64,000 nucleotides of DNA from Thalassobacter stenotrophicus (lineage in GTDB: Bacteria > Pseudomonadota > Alphaproteobacteria > Rhodobacterales > Rhodobacteraceae), in the NCBI RefSeq assembly GCF_001458315.1, contig NZ_CYRX01000007.1:32675-96674 (forward strand), in the 5' to 3' direction. The translations under genes were made by a program, and so were the position numbers. Positions 45,307-53,851 of the stretch are shown piece after piece. Each line of letters opens with the position of its first letter. Position 1 is the stretch's first letter. Below the pieces are notes generated by a model. The model worked only from the letters and a program-made list of their open reading frames with translations, did no database searches and was not told where the DNA came from.

Positions 45307-46881
45307 TTAGCCGAGCTGACCTTCGAGTGCAGCATCGATGAGCGCAATTGTTTCGGCAACGCCATAAAGGGCGATGAAGCCCCCAAAACGCGGGCCTTGT
45401 GACGCGCCCAGAAGGACCTCGTATAGCGCTTTGAACCAGTCTCGCATCGGGTCAAATCGCTCACGCCCACAAGCAAAAACAAGGCCTTGCAGCGCTTCTG
45501 CGTCCGCCTCACCCTCCCACGATACTAGCCCCTCGCGCAGAGCGGTCAGTGCCTCGCGTTCGATGTTGCTGGGCGCGCGGTAAGTTTTGTGCGGCTCAAC
45601 AAAGTCATTGTAGTACCGGACGGCAAAACCTGCGGCGGCATCAAGGCCGGGGTGCGTAGCGGGTGCCGCGTCTGGCGCATAGCGTTGGATGAAGCCCCAC
45701 AGTTGGTCTTTGTTTTCGGCGTTTGCCACACTTGCCAAGTTCATCAGCATCGAAAACGGCACCACCAAATCCGACTGCGGCACGTCCGCACCATGGATGT
45801 GGAATACCGGGTTTGCCGCCTGCTTTTCAGGATCTTGCGTGTGATAGGCGCGAAGCTGTTGATGGTATTCATCGACGGCTTTTGGGATCACATCAAAGTG
45901 CATCCTTTTCGCTGTTTTTGGCTTTTGATACATAAAGTAGGACAGGCTCTCAGAAGACGCATAGGTCAACCATTCATCAATACTGATGCCATTCCCGCTC
46001 GTTTTTGAGATTTTTTGCCCGCTTTCATCGAGGAACAGTTCATACGTGAAATGCTCAGGCTTCTTGCCCCCAAGGATTTCGCAAATACGGTCGTAAATTG
46101 GCGTATTGGTCGAGTGATCCTTGCCATACATCTCAAAATCGACGTCAAGTGCAGCCCACCGTGCACCAAAATCAGGCTTCCATTGTAGCTTTACGTTGCC
46201 GCCGGTGACCGGCAGCGTCCATTCTCGACCGGTGTCGTCATCAAATGTGATCTCGCCTTTTTGACCGTCGACATGTTTCATCGGCACATAAAGAACGCGC
46301 CCCGTTTCGGGATGAATTGGCAGAAAGATCGAGTAGGTTTGGCGCCGTTCTTCGCGGAGCGATTTAAGCATAACGGCCATGACGTCATCGTATTTTTCAG
46401 CCGCGCGCAGCAGTACCGGATCAAATTGTCCAGAGCGATAGAAATCGGTGGAACTGATGAACTCGTACTCAAATCCAAATGTATCAAGAAAGCGGCGTAG
46501 CATCGCGTTATTGTGATGCCCAAAGCTTTCGTATTCGCCAAATGGATCAGGAACAGAGGTCAGCGGTCGCTGTAGATGTTCGTCCAAGTCTCTAGGATTG
46601 GGCACATTTCCAGGAACCTTCCGCATTCCGTCCAAATCGTCAGAAAAACAGATCAGTTTCGTGGGAATGTCGGAGATCACCTCAAAAGCGCGCCGTACCA
46701 TAGTGGTTCTGGCAACCTCGCCAAATGTACCGATATGGGGCAGGCCACTGGGCCCGTAACCCGTTTCAAACAGGACATAGCCTTTTTCGGGGGGGCGCTT
46801 TTCGACCCGTTTGAGCAGACGGCGAGCCTCTTCAAAAGGCCAGGCCTTGGAGGTGAGTGCAGCGTCGCGAAGAGTGCTCAT
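45307..46881 (-). CDS. lysK: Lysyl-tRNA synthetase, class I
   Basis: A 524-residue class I LysRS, the archaeal-type enzyme also used by Alphaproteobacteria. The HIGH-type motif is [17 protein letters not shown] near residue 45, and the KMSKS-type loop is [18 protein letters not shown]. The Rossmann core ([12 protein letters not shown]) and the helical anticodon-binding end are present. It is unrelated to the class II LysS. It is divergent from the TerB gene across 119 bp. Confidence 0.96.
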   Translation of the reverse strand: MSTLRDAALTSKAWPFEEARRLLKRVEKRPPEKGYVLFETGYGPSGLPHIGTFGEVARTTMVRRAFEVISDIPTKLICFSDDLDGMRKVPGNVPNPRDLDEHLQRPLTSVPDPFGEYESFGHHNNAMLRRFLDTFGFEYEFISSTDFYRSGQFDPVLLRAAEKYDDVMAVMLKSLREERRQTYSIFLPIHPETGRVLYVPMKHVDGQKGEITFDDDTGREWTLPVTGGNVKLQWKPDFGARWAALDVDFEMYGKDHSTNTPIYDRICEILGGKKPEHFTYELFLDESGQKISKTSGNGISIDEWLTYASSESLSYFMYQKPKTAKRMHFDVIPKAVDEYHQQLRAYHTQDPEKQAANPVFHIHGADVPQSDLVVPFSMLMNLASVANAENKDQLWGFIQRYAPDAAPATHPGLDAAAGFAVRYYNDFVEPHKTYRAPSNIEREALTALREGLVSWEGEADAEALQGLVFACGRERFDPMRDWFKALYEVLLGASQGPRFGGFIALYGVAETIALIDAALEGQLG

Positions 46882-47000
46882 GATCGGGATTATCCTGTTG
46901 AATGCGTCCGGATTTGGACAGATGCGACCACTCCCTATTGCGGGTGGGGTCTGGGGTCAATAAATTGGTCATATAGCCCTTAAACGAAAGCCAGTACGCC

Positions 47001-47423
47001 GTGACAGAAAACCCCCAAGCAATGACCGCGCAAGACGCGCTGGTCGCATTGATGATCGCGGTTTCTGCGTCGGATGCGAACATTCGCACTTCGGAACTGC
47101 TGACGATCCAACAAATCGTAAACCATCTGCCGATTTTTGCAGAGTACGATATCGACCGTATGCAGCAGGCCGCACAGACTGTGTTTGACCTGTTGGAAGA
47201 AGAGGACGGGTTGGACGCGCTGTTTGGGTTGATCAAGGATGCGATCCCAGTGTCACATTTTGAGACAGCATATGCGTTGGCTTGTGATGTTGCTGCTGCG
47301 GATGGGCGGTTGCAGCAGACAGAGCTCGAACTGCTAAAAGAGGTGCGCTACGAGCTTGCGATTGATCGTCTGCACGCAGCCGCGATTGAACGCGGAGCGA
47401 GAGCGCGTCATCTCCCTCTCTAG
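47001..47423 (+). CDS. TerB-family (tellurite resistance-like) protein
   Basis: A 140-residue helical protein with the TerB/DjlA-like pattern: ALVALMIAVSASDANIRTSE and ALACDVAAADGRLQQTELEL, two repeats with acidic metal-site-like loops. TerB-fold proteins are widespread and often have no role in tellurite resistance. The start is GTG at 47001; an ATG at 47022 is an alternative. No other ter genes are nearby. Confidence 0.8.
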   Translation: MTENPQAMTAQDALVALMIAVSASDANIRTSELLTIQQIVNHLPIFAEYDIDRMQQAAQTVFDLLEEEDGLDALFGLIKDAIPVSHFETAYALACDVAAADGRLQQTELELLKEVRYELAIDRLHAAAIERGARARHLPL

Positions 47424-47493
47424 CGTTCGCACTGAAGAGTGTCGGACGAATTGATTTAAGAGTTTTAAGAAAGTGTTAGGCGCTTACGTGCCG

Positions 47494-47514
47494 ATGACGG
47501 GGTTCGTCCGTCAT
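47494..47514 (-). terminator. Hairpin at the helicase stop codon
   Basis: ATGACGG (47494-47500) pairs with CCGTCAT (47508-47514) around a 7-nt loop; the right arm includes the helicase stop codon. No U-tract follows on the minus strand, so it may be a weak terminator. Confidence 0.4.
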
Positions 47515-49043
47515 TCATCCGCGGATGTTTGGGTGAGCGTAAACTCTGTGACCGGGGCTTTGAGGTCGTCAGTGCCCAGTAGTCCTTCGGGGCGAGCAAG
47601 GGCGTACCGTTTCACCCAAATCAGACGCGATGCGGCGCGAGTAATTGCAACATAGGCAAGGCGCTTCCAAAGAGCTTGGCCCGCTTCCATACGGCCAGCA
47701 CGAGATGCAGCGTATAGATCCGGTGCGAATACCTGCACTTCATCCCACTGAGATCCTTGAGCTTTGTGTATTGTGACTGCCGCACCGTGTAAGAATGCAG
47801 CACCCATATGTGCTGCGAAAGGGAGGAATGGCTCATCTTCATCTGGCAGTTCGATTTTGACGATCGATGCGGCTGAGATCTGCGGGTCCGGTGCCCCGAC
47901 GACATGAAGTCGTGAAAATCCGGGTTTTCGCCCGGGGCCTAGGTATACGACCTGGGCGCCTTTGATTAATCCGCGGGCTTCCAGGTCAATCCGGCGTTTA
48001 CGATGTTTAAGCGGCAGCTCGATCCCATCGCATATCAAGGGCTCCCCTGGGAGAAGCGCATCCTCGGGTGCCTCGTGCGCCATCCTAAAAGCACGGATCA
48101 GCCGCACACGTGTTGCGTTGCGCCAGACCAAAACGGGGCTGCGGGCCATCAAATCGCTGTTCACGCGCGCTGCAACTTCAACACGCGGATCTTTCTGCGC
48201 AGCTTCTTCGATCATGTCTTCAAATCGAGAAAACTCTAGATCGGGGTCGCCAAGCGCATGTGCGAGGTCAAGGATTGGGTTGTCGTCTGCCTGGCGATGG
48301 ATACGGTTTAGGATCAGTCGTTTCTTGTCGCTGAGCCGGTCAAACACCATCTCTCCGGATTGGCCGACGGGAGCCAACTGCGCTGGATCTCCGAAGAGAA
48401 CTAGCGTTGGGAAAATCTCACGCAGGTCATCGTACTGTTTTTCGTCCAGCATTGACGATTCATCAACGAAACCAATGTCTAACGGAGATTCTCTGCGCTT
48501 CCAGCCTGTGATGAAATCAGAGCCTTTGAGCCCAGCGGCGGCCAATGCTGCAGGGACTGATTTCGTCTCAGAGTAGACACGGGCAGCGCGATCCAATGCC
48601 TCATCTGTGATGTCGGCGATTTTGGGACGGTTCCCATCTTCGGCGAGCCACTCTGCAATTTTTTCATACTCAGGGTCGTAGACCGGTGTGTATAGAATGC
48701 GGTGAATGGTTGTGGCGGGCACGCCACGGTTGCGCAAAACTGAGGCGGCTTTGTTTGTTGGAGCCAGAACGGCGAGCGTTCGTTTGTCCTTGCGGCTTTT
48801 GCCTTCATAATCGCCCGACACTAGTTCTAGACCAGCGTCTTGGAGTGCTTCTACGAGCTTGGCTAGCAGCAGCGTTTTCCCACTGCCAGCCTTGCCGATG
48901 ACGGCTGTAACGCTGGATTTTCCATCGCCTAGGGGTGTTAACAGGGCATCATCAAGATTAACGCCCGCGCTTTTCAAAATCTTTGAAATGCTGTCAAAGG
49001 CTTCGGCCTGATCGTCGGAGAATTTGATGGGTGTTTGCGCCAT
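47511..49043 (-). CDS. ATP-dependent DNA helicase, RecD/PIF1-like superfamily 1
   Basis: A 510-residue SF1 helicase. Walker A is AVIGKAGSGKTLLLAKL (motif I), motif Ia is LAPTNKAASVLR, Walker B is IGFVDESSMLDEKQ, motif III is VLFGDPAQLAPVG, and the C-terminal UvrD-like box is VTIHKAQGSQWDEVQVF, then VAITRAASRLIWV. This is the RecD2/PIF1 architecture without the long N-terminal domain. The likely role is 5'-3' unwinding in DNA repair or recombination; the partner is unknown. Confidence 0.9.
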   Translation of the reverse strand: MAQTPIKFSDDQAEAFDSISKILKSAGVNLDDALLTPLGDGKSSVTAVIGKAGSGKTLLLAKLVEALQDAGLELVSGDYEGKSRKDKRTLAVLAPTNKAASVLRNRGVPATTIHRILYTPVYDPEYEKIAEWLAEDGNRPKIADITDEALDRAARVYSETKSVPAALAAAGLKGSDFITGWKRRESPLDIGFVDESSMLDEKQYDDLREIFPTLVLFGDPAQLAPVGQSGEMVFDRLSDKKRLILNRIHRQADDNPILDLAHALGDPDLEFSRFEDMIEEAAQKDPRVEVAARVNSDLMARSPVLVWRNATRVRLIRAFRMAHEAPEDALLPGEPLICDGIELPLKHRKRRIDLEARGLIKGAQVVYLGPGRKPGFSRLHVVGAPDPQISAASIVKIELPDEDEPFLPFAAHMGAAFLHGAAVTIHKAQGSQWDEVQVFAPDLYAASRAGRMEAGQALWKRLAYVAITRAASRLIWVKRYALARPEGLLGTDDLKAPVTEFTLTQTSADE

Positions 49044-49084
49044 GGCCGCACACTAGGCTAGGCCATGGCGGTGTGCCAGTGGGA

Positions 49085-49699
49085 TCAGCCGGTCATCATT
49101 GGTAGGGGGCCAAATGCGTTTTGGAACCATTGACCGGACAATAACGTTGAGATTTCGGCCTTGGCCGCCATTTTTTCGCGCATGTCTGGCTGGAAGGCCC
49201 AAAGCCCAGTTGAGATACCATCTTGTGTTCCCAATACGTCTGGCGCCCAGCCCAAGCGTTTGTAAATACGCGTCATTCTAGCGTCAAACACACCGACGGA
49301 GTGGGATAGGTTCATGCCAATTCCAAGCTCAGCTGCGCCCAACATCAAGGCAGCGGCTGTATTTGGTGTGGCGTCGGGTGCAAGGCAAAACCGCGTGCAT
49401 TCCCAAATCAAAGGGCTGCGAATAGTCACGCCGTCGGTCAGGTGATTGAAAACATCGGCGGTCATATTATCACCGGTGGTGGGCAAAAAACGCATGGAGC
49501 CGCCATGTGTGCCATCCGATTTTTCCCAAATCAGGTAAAGCGGGTTCATCGCATCGTATTGGTCCGTTTCCCAACCTTTTTCATCGACGCTGACATCCCA
49601 CTTGAGGCGATCGCGGAATTGTGTGGCGCGGTCGCGGAACATGGTGTCGGTCAATGTGGGGAAGGTGGCGAGTTCGGTGGCGTAGAGATAGCGGATCAT
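49085..49699 (-). CDS. luxI: Acyl-homoserine-lactone synthase (LuxI family)
   Basis: A 204-residue autoinducer synthase. Conserved positions are visible: MFRDRATQFRDRLKWDV (Arg, Phe and Trp of the N-terminal core), DAMNPLYLIW, GSMRFLPTT and WECTRFCL (the Glu-Cys-Thr-Arg-Phe block). It makes N-acyl-homoserine lactone from SAM and acyl-ACP; acyl length cannot be predicted. AGGAG lies 8 bp before the ATG. It follows luxR by 102 bp, with a TTAACC element in that gap. Confidence 0.96.
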   Translation of the reverse strand: MIRYLYATELATFPTLTDTMFRDRATQFRDRLKWDVSVDEKGWETDQYDAMNPLYLIWEKSDGTHGGSMRFLPTTGDNMTADVFNHLTDGVTIRSPLIWECTRFCLAPDATPNTAAALMLGAAELGIGMNLSHSVGVFDARMTRIYKRLGWAPDVLGTQDGISTGLWAFQPDMREKMAAKAEISTLLSGQWFQNAFGPLPMMTG

Positions 49700-49748
49700 T
49701 TTGGGGCTCCTGTCGTCCGTGATAGGGACGAGGAGCTAGGGTCGTGCA

Positions 49749-49759
49749 GGTTAACGGTT
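49749..49759. promoter_or_regulatory. GGTTAACGGTT element upstream of luxI
   Basis: This 11-mer contains a CtrA-like TTAACC half-site (minus strand) and is identical to the element 21 bp upstream of the first gene in the luxR operon. Here it lies 50 bp upstream of luxI. Confidence 0.45.
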
Positions 49760-49801
49760 TCCTAGCGTGCGCGAAGACAAAGATCGCGCAACCGCAGCTG
49801 C

Positions 49802-50515
49802 TCAGAGGCAGATGAGCCCCCGCAAAAGTGCGTTTGCAACAGCATGGGTCGTGTTTGCCGCGCCCAATTTGAACCGGGCAGATTCGATATAAACCCGCAG
49901 TGTATGTTCCGAAATCTTGAGCCGTTCTGCAGCTTGAGAGCGATTCATGCCCGCAGCCAAAAGCGTCAAAGCATCTGTTTCGCGCGGAGATAATGACTGA
50001 CCGGCTTTGATTTCATCACTCCCCTCCATCGCGAGTGCACGCTCATTCATATAGTGCGCCGCCAAGATCAGTTCGTGCATGTATTCCGTCGTAAAGGAGG
50101 CCCATTGCTCATCACTTGCTTTGTGATTCACTGTGAATAGAGCAAACTGCCCGGCAGGGCCGCGGATAGGTATTGAAAACCCTTGGTTCCCAAGACCCGC
50201 AGTAATTCCGTCTCCGAGCAGGGTGCGGGCGCTTTTGTGGGACCAATCTAGGCGTTTCCAATCCACAGGGGTAAAGCGTTGGAAGCACCCTTGCACGACC
50301 GGGTCAATTTTTTCGAAACCTTCTGCAACATAGTGATCGACCCAGCTTGGGTCATAGGTCAGCGCGGCGTATTGCTGACCGGTTGATTTAACTGAGTGAT
50401 AGACGAGGTGCTCAACCTCATAGACGTCGCGCAAGCGAACGACTGACGACTGTAGGTCATCAAGACTTGAAGCCTGAGTGAGGCTGTCCAGAAATGTTTC
50501 TAGTCGTCGCGTCAT
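49802..50515 (-). CDS. luxR: LuxR-family quorum-sensing transcription regulator
   Basis: A 237-residue regulator. The N-terminal autoinducer-binding domain shows YDPSWVDHYVAEGFEKIDPV, with Trp, Tyr and Asp at ligand-contact positions. The C-terminal LuxR HTH is LSPRETDALTLLAAGMNRSQ, then AAERLKISEHTLRVYIESAR. The start MTRRLETFLDSL at 50515 was chosen from the domain; the frame is open upstream. It overlaps the 71-aa gene by 56 bp and precedes luxI in the same direction. Confidence 0.94.
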   Translation of the reverse strand: MTRRLETFLDSLTQASSLDDLQSSVVRLRDVYEVEHLVYHSVKSTGQQYAALTYDPSWVDHYVAEGFEKIDPVVQGCFQRFTPVDWKRLDWSHKSARTLLGDGITAGLGNQGFSIPIRGPAGQFALFTVNHKASDEQWASFTTEYMHELILAAHYMNERALAMEGSDEIKAGQSLSPRETDALTLLAAGMNRSQAAERLKISEHTLRVYIESARFKLGAANTTHAVANALLRGLICL

Positions 50516-50675
50516 ACACCACAGTTCCGTTTTGGCGGTGCAACGCGTTCTCCGCGAGCTCTGCCGCAGCCACGAGTACTGTGTCATCGAGGTGTTCAGC
50601 CAATGATGGTAGCTCGTTAAGATGCGCAAATGCCCGCAGGTCGGTCAGCACGTCAATAATCCAGTCTTTCGACAT
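50460..50675 (-). CDS. 71-aa protein at the head of the luxR-luxI operon
   Basis: A small soluble protein starting MSKDWIIDVLTDLRAFAHLN, with the helical DTVLVAAAELAENALHRQNG and a polar end. AAAGGGGA stands about 10 bp before the ATG. Its 3' end overlaps luxR by 56 bp in another frame, suggesting translational coupling. I do not recognise a named family, but small ORFs at this position occur beside Roseobacter luxRI pairs. It could be a regulatory partner of LuxR; this is inference. Confidence 0.6.
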   Translation of the reverse strand: MSKDWIIDVLTDLRAFAHLNELPSLAEHLDDTVLVAAAELAENALHRQNGTVVYDATTRNISGQPHSGFKS

Positions 50676-50693
50676 CACCAGAGTCCCCTTTGA

Positions 50694-50712
50694 ATGGTTA
50701 ACGGTTGGTAAA
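50694..50712. promoter_or_regulatory. CtrA-like box upstream of the luxR operon
   Basis: On the minus strand the sequence is TTTACCAACCGTTAACCAT. It contains an exact TTAACCAT half-site, and TTTA-N7-TTAA matches the full CtrA consensus at 7 of 8 positions. It is 19-37 bp upstream of the first start codon and includes the 11-mer shared with luxI. Confidence 0.5.
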
Positions 50713-50828
50713 GAGAACACTATCATTCGACGCTTTTCCGCGAAATTCGCGATAATTCCCTCCCCAGAAATAGGGAGGGAGGTCAAAATAAGGCTCGGAA
50801 ATCGCTCGAACTGTGTTTCGCAACGCAA

Positions 50829-50860
50829 ATGGCCCGCGCAAATCTCTCTGCGCGGGCCAT
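50829..50860 (-). terminator. Terminator of ccrA
   Basis: ATGGCCCGCGCA (50829-50840) and TGCGCGGGCCAT (50849-50860) are exact 12-bp complements around an 8-nt loop, starting 19 bp after the ccrA stop on the minus strand. The T-run after it is short (TTGCG). It lies between ccrA and the upstream region of the luxR operon. Confidence 0.75.
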
Positions 50861-50878
50861 GCTTGGGAGTGATTCTAA

Positions 50879-52171
50879 TTAAGCTTTTGGACCAGCTTCC
50901 AACACGTCTTCTAGGGTGCGCAGGCCGGTCTTGGGGGCTTGGACCAAAACGGACATGTTCCCGGGCTTATGCTCATTGCGAAGCATTTTCATGTGTGCCT
51001 CGGGCAGGTCGTCCCACGGGAAAACTTCGGACATGCATGGGTCAAGACGCCGCTCGACCATCAAGTTGTTGGCTGCTGCCGCTTGCTTGAGGTGCGCGAA
51101 GTGCGACCCTTGCAGGCGCTTTTGGTGCATCCACATGTAGCGCACGTCGAATGTGCAGTTGAAGCCAGTGGTGCCGGCGCAGATTACGACCATACCACCT
51201 TTTTTACACACAAGGTTCGAGACGGGGAATGTGCTCTCACCCGGGTGTTCGAACACCATGTCGACGTTCACGCCCTTGCCGGTGATGTCCCAGATGGCCT
51301 TGCCGAATTTGCGCGCCTCTTTGAACCACACTGCGTATTCAGGAGTGTTCACGGTGGGCATCTGACCCCAGCAATTGAAATCGCGACGGTTGATAACGCC
51401 CTTGGCGCCGAGCCCCATGACAAACTCACGCTTGTCTTCGTCGGAAATCACACCGATGGCGTTGGCGCCCGCCGTGTTGATCAGCTGGATCGCGTAGGAG
51501 CCAAGGCCGCCGGATGCGCCCCATACCAGAACGTTTTGACCAGGCTTCAGGTCGTGGGGCTCATGGCCAAACAGCATACGGTAAGCGGTTGCGAGCGTGA
51601 GCGTATAGCACGCGCTTTCTTCCCACGTCAGGTGCTTGGGGCGTGGCATCAACTGCTGTGCCTGTACCCGTGTGAACTGTGAGAACGACCCGTCAGGCGT
51701 CTCATAGCCCCAAATCCGCTGAGTGGGGGAATACATTGGATCGCCACCGTTGCATTCCTCATCGTCGCCGTCGTCTTGGTTGCAGTGAACCACAACTTCG
51801 TCGCCAACTTTCCAGCGCTTTACCTTGTCACCAACGGCCCAAACGATGCCAGACGCATCGGAACCCGCGATGTGATAGGGCTGTTGGTGGCCGTCAAACG
51901 GGCTGATCGGCTGGCCAAGGGCCGCCCACACGCCGTTGTAGTTCACGCCCGCAGCCATCACGAGGACGAGGACCTCGTTGCTGTCGAGGGTCGGGACTTC
52001 GACGACTTCTTTGAGCATGGCCTTGTCGGGATCACCGTGACGCTCGCGGCGGATCGCCCAGGAATACATATGCTTGGGCACGTACCCCATGGGAGGCATC
52101 TCGCCCATTTCGTACAGGTCCTTTTGCGGCGCGTCATACACAGCCAGTTCGGCGTTCGTGTCCAAAGCCAT
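50879..52171 (-). CDS. ccrA: Crotonyl-CoA carboxylase/reductase
   Basis: A 430-residue MDR-family enzyme that reductively carboxylates crotonyl-CoA to ethylmalonyl-CoA, the key step of the ethylmalonyl-CoA pathway for acetate assimilation. The family N-terminus (DLYEMGEMPPMGYVPKHMYS), GVNYNGVWAALGQPISPFDG, the acidic CNQDDGDDEECNGGDPM loop and the NADPH loop VWGASGGLGSYAIQL are present; CO2-site residues (Asn, Phe, Glu, His set) appear conserved. With ecm at 53852 it marks the pathway here. Confidence 0.97.
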   Translation of the reverse strand: MALDTNAELAVYDAPQKDLYEMGEMPPMGYVPKHMYSWAIRRERHGDPDKAMLKEVVEVPTLDSNEVLVLVMAAGVNYNGVWAALGQPISPFDGHQQPYHIAGSDASGIVWAVGDKVKRWKVGDEVVVHCNQDDGDDEECNGGDPMYSPTQRIWGYETPDGSFSQFTRVQAQQLMPRPKHLTWEESACYTLTLATAYRMLFGHEPHDLKPGQNVLVWGASGGLGSYAIQLINTAGANAIGVISDEDKREFVMGLGAKGVINRRDFNCWGQMPTVNTPEYAVWFKEARKFGKAIWDITGKGVNVDMVFEHPGESTFPVSNLVCKKGGMVVICAGTTGFNCTFDVRYMWMHQKRLQGSHFAHLKQAAAANNLMVERRLDPCMSEVFPWDDLPEAHMKMLRNEHKPGNMSVLVQAPKTGLRTLEDVLEAGPKA

Positions 52172-52271
52172 ACTCCATCTCCACTTAATTCTCAGTTGCC
52201 GCGTCGCAGAATCGCATCCACGCTGCGTTGCAACATGGAGTAAACTCGGCTGCGCAATAATGCAAACTTAA

Positions 52272-53702
52272 TTATGGATTTTCGGTAATTTTATGTCTTT
52301 GGTTCGCGCTTGAGGTGTCTGATACTGCGTCAGCAGCTCCTTTTGGCAGCATGTTCGCGTAATAATGCAAAAGCCGCGCTTCCTTTTCGGTGGCCTGCAG
52401 CAATCCGTCACGCGTTTCCACGATGCCCCGCAGCGTGAGCGCGCGCAGGCCAACCTCTGCCGCATAGGCCATGTCGGTCCGAGGTATATGCACATGACTG
52501 CCGGTTTCTTGGATTTTGGCGAGATACCCTTCAAACGCTGCGTGCAGTTCAGGCAGGGGCAAAGGTGCGCGGTCGCGAATGACCGACGCCATAATGGGCA
52601 CGGGCAAAACCGGTAGGATGTGGTCAATCCTTCCCATCAACTCCTTAGCAAGGGCTTCTGCGGTATTTTCGCTCTCGCGCTCAAGAAAGGCTGTCAATGA
52701 CAAGGGGGCGCCAAAGCTGACCGCGGCGTAGCCAAAGCGGTGAAAACCACCTCGCAGGCGCAGTAGGAGATGAAGATAGAGGTAACGCAAGATCATGATG
52801 GGTCGTAGCCGAAACCGGCGGGTCGAGCCGTTAGCGCCGTCTTTTGCGCGGGTCAGGACGCGGTCTTCAATTACGCGGTCATAGTTAAGCCCCACGGGCA
52901 CAAACACCACTTCGCGGCTCTTGCCAGGGGTGAAGCCCGCAATCACATAGCTGAGCAGGCCCAGCTTGGGAGCGCCCAAATTACCATCCATGCTTAGGCG
53001 ACCTTCGGGGAACATCGCTTGGGTCACGCCACCCTCGGTGGCCATTTGTACGTAGCGCGACAGGACCTTGCGATACAGCGGGTTCAATTGTCGCCGCCGG
53101 ATGAAATAACCGCCCAAGGCTCGGATCAACTGTTGTAGGGGCCAGACGCGTGCCCATTCGCCCACGGCGTAAGCCAGTGCAGAACGCTCTGCTGCAAGCC
53201 ACGTTACCAAAACGTAATCCATGTTGGATCGGTGATTGATCACAAAAATGACGGTGGCTTCAGGGTCGACCGCGCGCAGGGCTTCCTCGTCAAAATAACC
53301 CAGCCGCACGCGATAGAGCGATTTGGACAGCCATTTGGCGGCGCGGATCGCAAAACCAAAATAGGTAAATGCAGAAAACCCCGGCACAATTTCACGCGCA
53401 TAGCGCTGGGCTTTTTCAAAGGCGACCTGCTCTGGGATGTTGTTCTCTGCGGCATGCTCGGCAATGGCGCGGGCAACCTCTGGATCATAGGACAGGCGTT
53501 GGATTGTGTCGAACCGACGCGCCAATTTGAACGGTTGAATCGGGCGCTCTAGCCGTGTGTTCAAACGCTCCACGGCGCGTTCCAGCCGACGCCGTAGGAA
53601 CCAGCGCACCGAAGGCAGCAGGATTTTGTCCAGTGCGGCGACAAGGGCCAAAAGGCCCGTGAGCACGATGGCCCAAATAGGGATTGCGACGGTATCAAAC
53701 AT
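52272..53702 (-). CDS. Glycerophospholipid acyltransferase (PlsB/PlsC-like)
   Basis: A 476-residue membrane-associated acyltransferase. One N-terminal helix (AIPIWAIVLTGLLALVAALD), then the acyltransferase motifs NHRSNMDYVLV (H-x4-D), GGYFIRRR, AMFPEGRLSMDG and FVPVGLNYDRV. The order and the long C-terminal part resemble glycerol-3-phosphate acyltransferases of the PlsB group more than short PlsC. The start MFDTVAIPIWA at 53702 was chosen by helix position. It sits between ccrA and ecm, divergent from ecm, a position that recurs in relatives; any link to the pathway is unclear. Confidence 0.85.
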   Translation of the reverse strand: MFDTVAIPIWAIVLTGLLALVAALDKILLPSVRWFLRRRLERAVERLNTRLERPIQPFKLARRFDTIQRLSYDPEVARAIAEHAAENNIPEQVAFEKAQRYAREIVPGFSAFTYFGFAIRAAKWLSKSLYRVRLGYFDEEALRAVDPEATVIFVINHRSNMDYVLVTWLAAERSALAYAVGEWARVWPLQQLIRALGGYFIRRRQLNPLYRKVLSRYVQMATEGGVTQAMFPEGRLSMDGNLGAPKLGLLSYVIAGFTPGKSREVVFVPVGLNYDRVIEDRVLTRAKDGANGSTRRFRLRPIMILRYLYLHLLLRLRGGFHRFGYAAVSFGAPLSLTAFLERESENTAEALAKELMGRIDHILPVLPVPIMASVIRDRAPLPLPELHAAFEGYLAKIQETGSHVHIPRTDMAYAAEVGLRALTLRGIVETRDGLLQATEKEARLLHYYANMLPKGAADAVSDTSSANQRHKITENP

Positions 53703-53776
53703 GGTGGCGCTCACCCTGACGTGTTTTTGTGCGGCGGTAAATGGTAGGCGTAGGGTGTTATGCCGCAGCGCGGCGA

Positions 53777-53810
53777 TTGACAGCGTTATATTCTGTCGCA
53801 TAGTAACGCT
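53777..53810 (+). promoter_or_regulatory. Putative ecm promoter with inverted repeat
   Basis: TTGACA at 53777-53782 is a consensus -35 element, though no clean -10 was found. AGCGTTA (53782-53788) and TAACGCT (53804-53810) form a 7-bp inverted repeat over the promoter, a possible operator. This is 42 bp before ecm. Confidence 0.35.
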
Positions 53811-53851
53811 ATAGCGGAATAAAATTGCCGAAACTGATTCAGGAGTTCCCC

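Noticed and set aside
47001..47423. Tellurite resistance locus
   Set aside because: Only a single TerB-fold gene is present, with no terA/C/D/E neighbours, so resistance is not supported.
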